DNA of 64,000 nt. It comes from Congeria kusceri. Taxonomy: Eukaryota > Mollusca > Bivalvia > Myida > Dreissenidae. Below, in pieces: positions 62,425 to 64,000 of this stretch. Made by a program: the position numbers and the translations under genes. The stretch spans positions 806,001 through 870,000 of the forward strand of contig CM051030.1 of assembly GCA_027627225.1 (NCBI GenBank), written 5' to 3'. The stretch's first letter is position 1. Every line of letters begins with the position of its first letter. Under the pieces are notes generated by a model. That model was not told the origin of the DNA. It saw nothing but the letters and a program-made list of their open reading frames with translations, and searched no databases.

Positions 62425-62920
62425 TTATGCCCTTGGCATCTTGATGCGGAAGGCATTTAGTGATTGTCCTGTCCGTCCTTCAGTCCGTCCGTGACAAGGT
62501 TAAGTAGATTTTACTGATTCGTCTAGCACCAACACCGCTTACTACAACACATGGATACCGTACTTACACAGATGTTGCTTAAGATCATTTCCTATCTACC
62601 CATATCACCCAACCTCACTTTGACCTTGACCTAATTTGCACTTAGAATAATTCAAATGGGCTGTTTCTTGGTTAAGTAGATTTTACCGTTTTTTCGTCTA
62701 GCACCAACAATGCTTACTAAAACACTTGGATACCGTACTTACACTTGGATACCGTACTTACACTTGGATACCGTACTTACACTTGGATACCGTACTTACA
62801 CTTGGATACTTACACAGTTGTTGCCTATGACCATCCCCAATCCACCCATATCACCCAGCCTCACTTTGACCTTGACCTTGTTAATTTGGACTAAGAAATG
62901 GGCTATCCAACACAGAATCT
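62425..62920 (+). repeat. 'GGCATCTTGATGCG' family repeat (copy 3) with a 19-bp tandem burst
   Basis: GGCATCTTGATGCGGAAGGC, GTCCGTCCTTCAGTCCGTCC and two internal units. Within the second, ACTTGGATACCGTACTTAC (19 bp) is repeated four times at 62723-62798, followed by a partial copy. Noncoding. Confidence 0.75.
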
Positions 62921-62941
62921 TGTTCATCTGCTACTTTGTAG

Positions 62942-63027
62942 TGCTAGACTGGAGAGAGGTTCAGATTACATGGTGGACCACTAGCAACTATCGAGCCCAG
63001 CAGTTGTTCCTGATTTGTCAGAAGCAA
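62942..63027 (+). CDS. exon A of an unrecognised gene
   Basis: Acceptor ACTTTGTAG, then LDWREVQITWWTTSNYRAQQ, LFLICQKQ, donor CAA/GTGAGT. The 86-nt exon enters in phase 1 and leaves in phase 0, matching exon B. The composition (WW, YRAQQ) is protein-like. I do not recognise the family. Confidence 0.5.
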
Positions 63028-63064
63028 GTGAGTGAAACACAATGTTTTATGTTTTCCATTCCAG

Positions 63065-63375
63065 ATTTATAGAACAGACCACATGGGAGGCTTTTTGTCA
63101 AACTCACAGAATGATTGGAAAACAACAACAGAGAACTGTAATATTCTTTTGCAGGCAAAAATGTTCTGTTTTCTATTACAGGTTTATAGAACAGACTCCA
63201 TGGGAGGCTTATCGTCAAACCTGCAGAATGCTTGAAAAACAACAACAACAGAGAAGTGTAATTTTCTATTGCAGGCAAAAATGTTGTTTTCCATTTCAGG
63301 TTTATAGAACATACCATACAGGAGGCTTCTTGTCAGACTGGCAAAATGATTGGAAAGCAAATAACAACAACAGAG
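63065..63375 (+). repeat. 117/118-bp tandem repeat, three units, each with an acceptor-like start
   Basis: Units start at 63065, 63182 and 63300, each just after CCATTCCAG, CTATTACAG or CCATTTCAG. They share TTTATAGAACA, GGAGGCTT, AAACAACAACAGAGAA and TTGCAGGCAAAAATG. Frames through them (VYRTDSMGG) are open but lack clear donors, so I call them repeats, with duplicated exons as the alternative. Confidence 0.75.
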
Positions 63376-63468
63376 AAATGTATTAACTATTGCAAGTTTG
63401 TGTGACCTTTTTCTTTTATGGAAATATGAATTCAGTGGATGTCCTTAACCTGGAAACCAATACAGCAG

Positions 63469-63532
63469 ACATCCATCTTAGCCTGCCACTGCAATGCTGC
63501 CAGCGTCTGGGCGGAAGGTTCAGGAGTGGAAG
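63469..63532 (+). CDS. exon B of an unrecognised gene
   Basis: Acceptor ACAGCAG, phase 0, TSILACHCNAASVWAEGSGV, E, donor GAAG/GTACAT leaving phase 1. In-frame with exon A and exon C. Confidence 0.5.
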
Positions 63533-63909
63533 GTACATCTAAATATTTTATGTCAAAAAAACTAAGCAGTAAATATCCTTGTTAATGCGACATTGTTTAT
63601 AATGATTCAGGTTCCAATCAGGATAATGCCCGTAATCTATAACATTTGGCCATGCTACTAGTTGCTTTAGTGACCTCGTATAAATTGTTTACGGTAAAAT
63701 AATTTTATTTCGCGGTGGATTAATATTTTTGGCATGTTTTGCTGCCTGAACACATTTGAAAATTTAAGTTCCCATGTAAATTTTCTTTGTGCATGATTGT
63801 TATAAATATAAAGATAAAAATGGAAACTGCGCAAATTAAAGACGACATGAAATAGCCTCTTCAAGAATGTGCCAAATTTATACACCAGGAAATAAAATGA
63901 TTTTACAGT

Positions 63910-64000
63910 TCTGTTGAAAATGTTCCCGGAGATCCACTACTGGGAATGCCTCGTGTTCGAGACTGCCCACCATGCCATGTACAACAAGCGCGAGGCTCTC
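63910..64000 (+). CDS. exon C of an unrecognised gene, cut by the window end
   Basis: After acceptor TGATTTTACAG the phase-1 frame reads LLKMFPEIHYWECLVFETAH, HAMYNKREAL and is open to the end. GC content rises and the residues look like a folded globular protein. Function unknown. The acceptor AG ends at 63908 or 63909, so the first base is uncertain by one. Confidence 0.6.

Overview
The window reads as nuclear DNA of a bivalve mollusc. It has AT-rich, intron-heavy sequence, canonical GT-AG introns, and many families of short inverted-repeat elements, including families with a 'cttgtccgtccgtccgt' start that are common in molluscs. One foldback element, present in five copies, resembles repeats I associate with dreissenid mussels (zebra/quagga mussel). 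That genus-level guess is from memory and is only an inference.

Region by region. (1) 1.1-18.6 kb, + strand: scattered exons for small cysteine-rich extracellular modules. There are two von Willebrand type C (VWC) modules, a pacifastin-like module, a WAP four-disulfide-core module, a VWC C-terminal half, and a split VWC module. Most have phase-1 borders, as in a shuffled modular secreted protein. Two of the exons carry in-frame stops, twice as TGA exactly where a conserved cysteine belongs, so at least part of the series looks decayed. A 41/42-bp minisatellite (about 44 units) ends at the 3' splice site of the second VWC exon. (2) 21.7-26 kb, - strand: an L1/Tx1-like LINE with an intact 1268-residue endonuclease/reverse transcriptase ORF, next to an AT-rich degenerate tandem array (26-27.8 kb). 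(3) 28-37 kb: transposon-rich DNA with no host gene seen. It holds two copies of a TTAA-flanked element, a TA-flanked element, a tRNA-derived SINE and a non-LTR reverse transcriptase remnant. (4) 38.1-52.9 kb, + strand: a complete eight-coding-exon uridine phosphorylase gene (308 aa, close to the vertebrate length). Introns 1 and 5 are mostly tandem repeats. (5) 53-62 kb: more repeats, including a 2.2-kb tandem duplication. (6) 62.9-64 kb, + strand: three exons of an unrecognised gene that runs off the right edge.

The most unusual signal is recurrent. Tandem arrays have grown from sequence at 3' splice sites. The 55-bp satellite in uridine phosphorylase intron 1 is a roughly 42-fold amplification of the last 28 bp of the intron plus the first 27 bp of exon 2, so it lays down about 40 decoy acceptors in front of the real one. 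The 27-bp array in intron 5 resembles the acceptor of exon 6, the 41/42-bp array runs directly into the VWC acceptor, and two smaller arrays have acceptor-like unit borders. Most of the longer open frames outside the LINE, including the 200-residue frames in both strands of the 27-bp array, are products of repeat periodicity and not genes.
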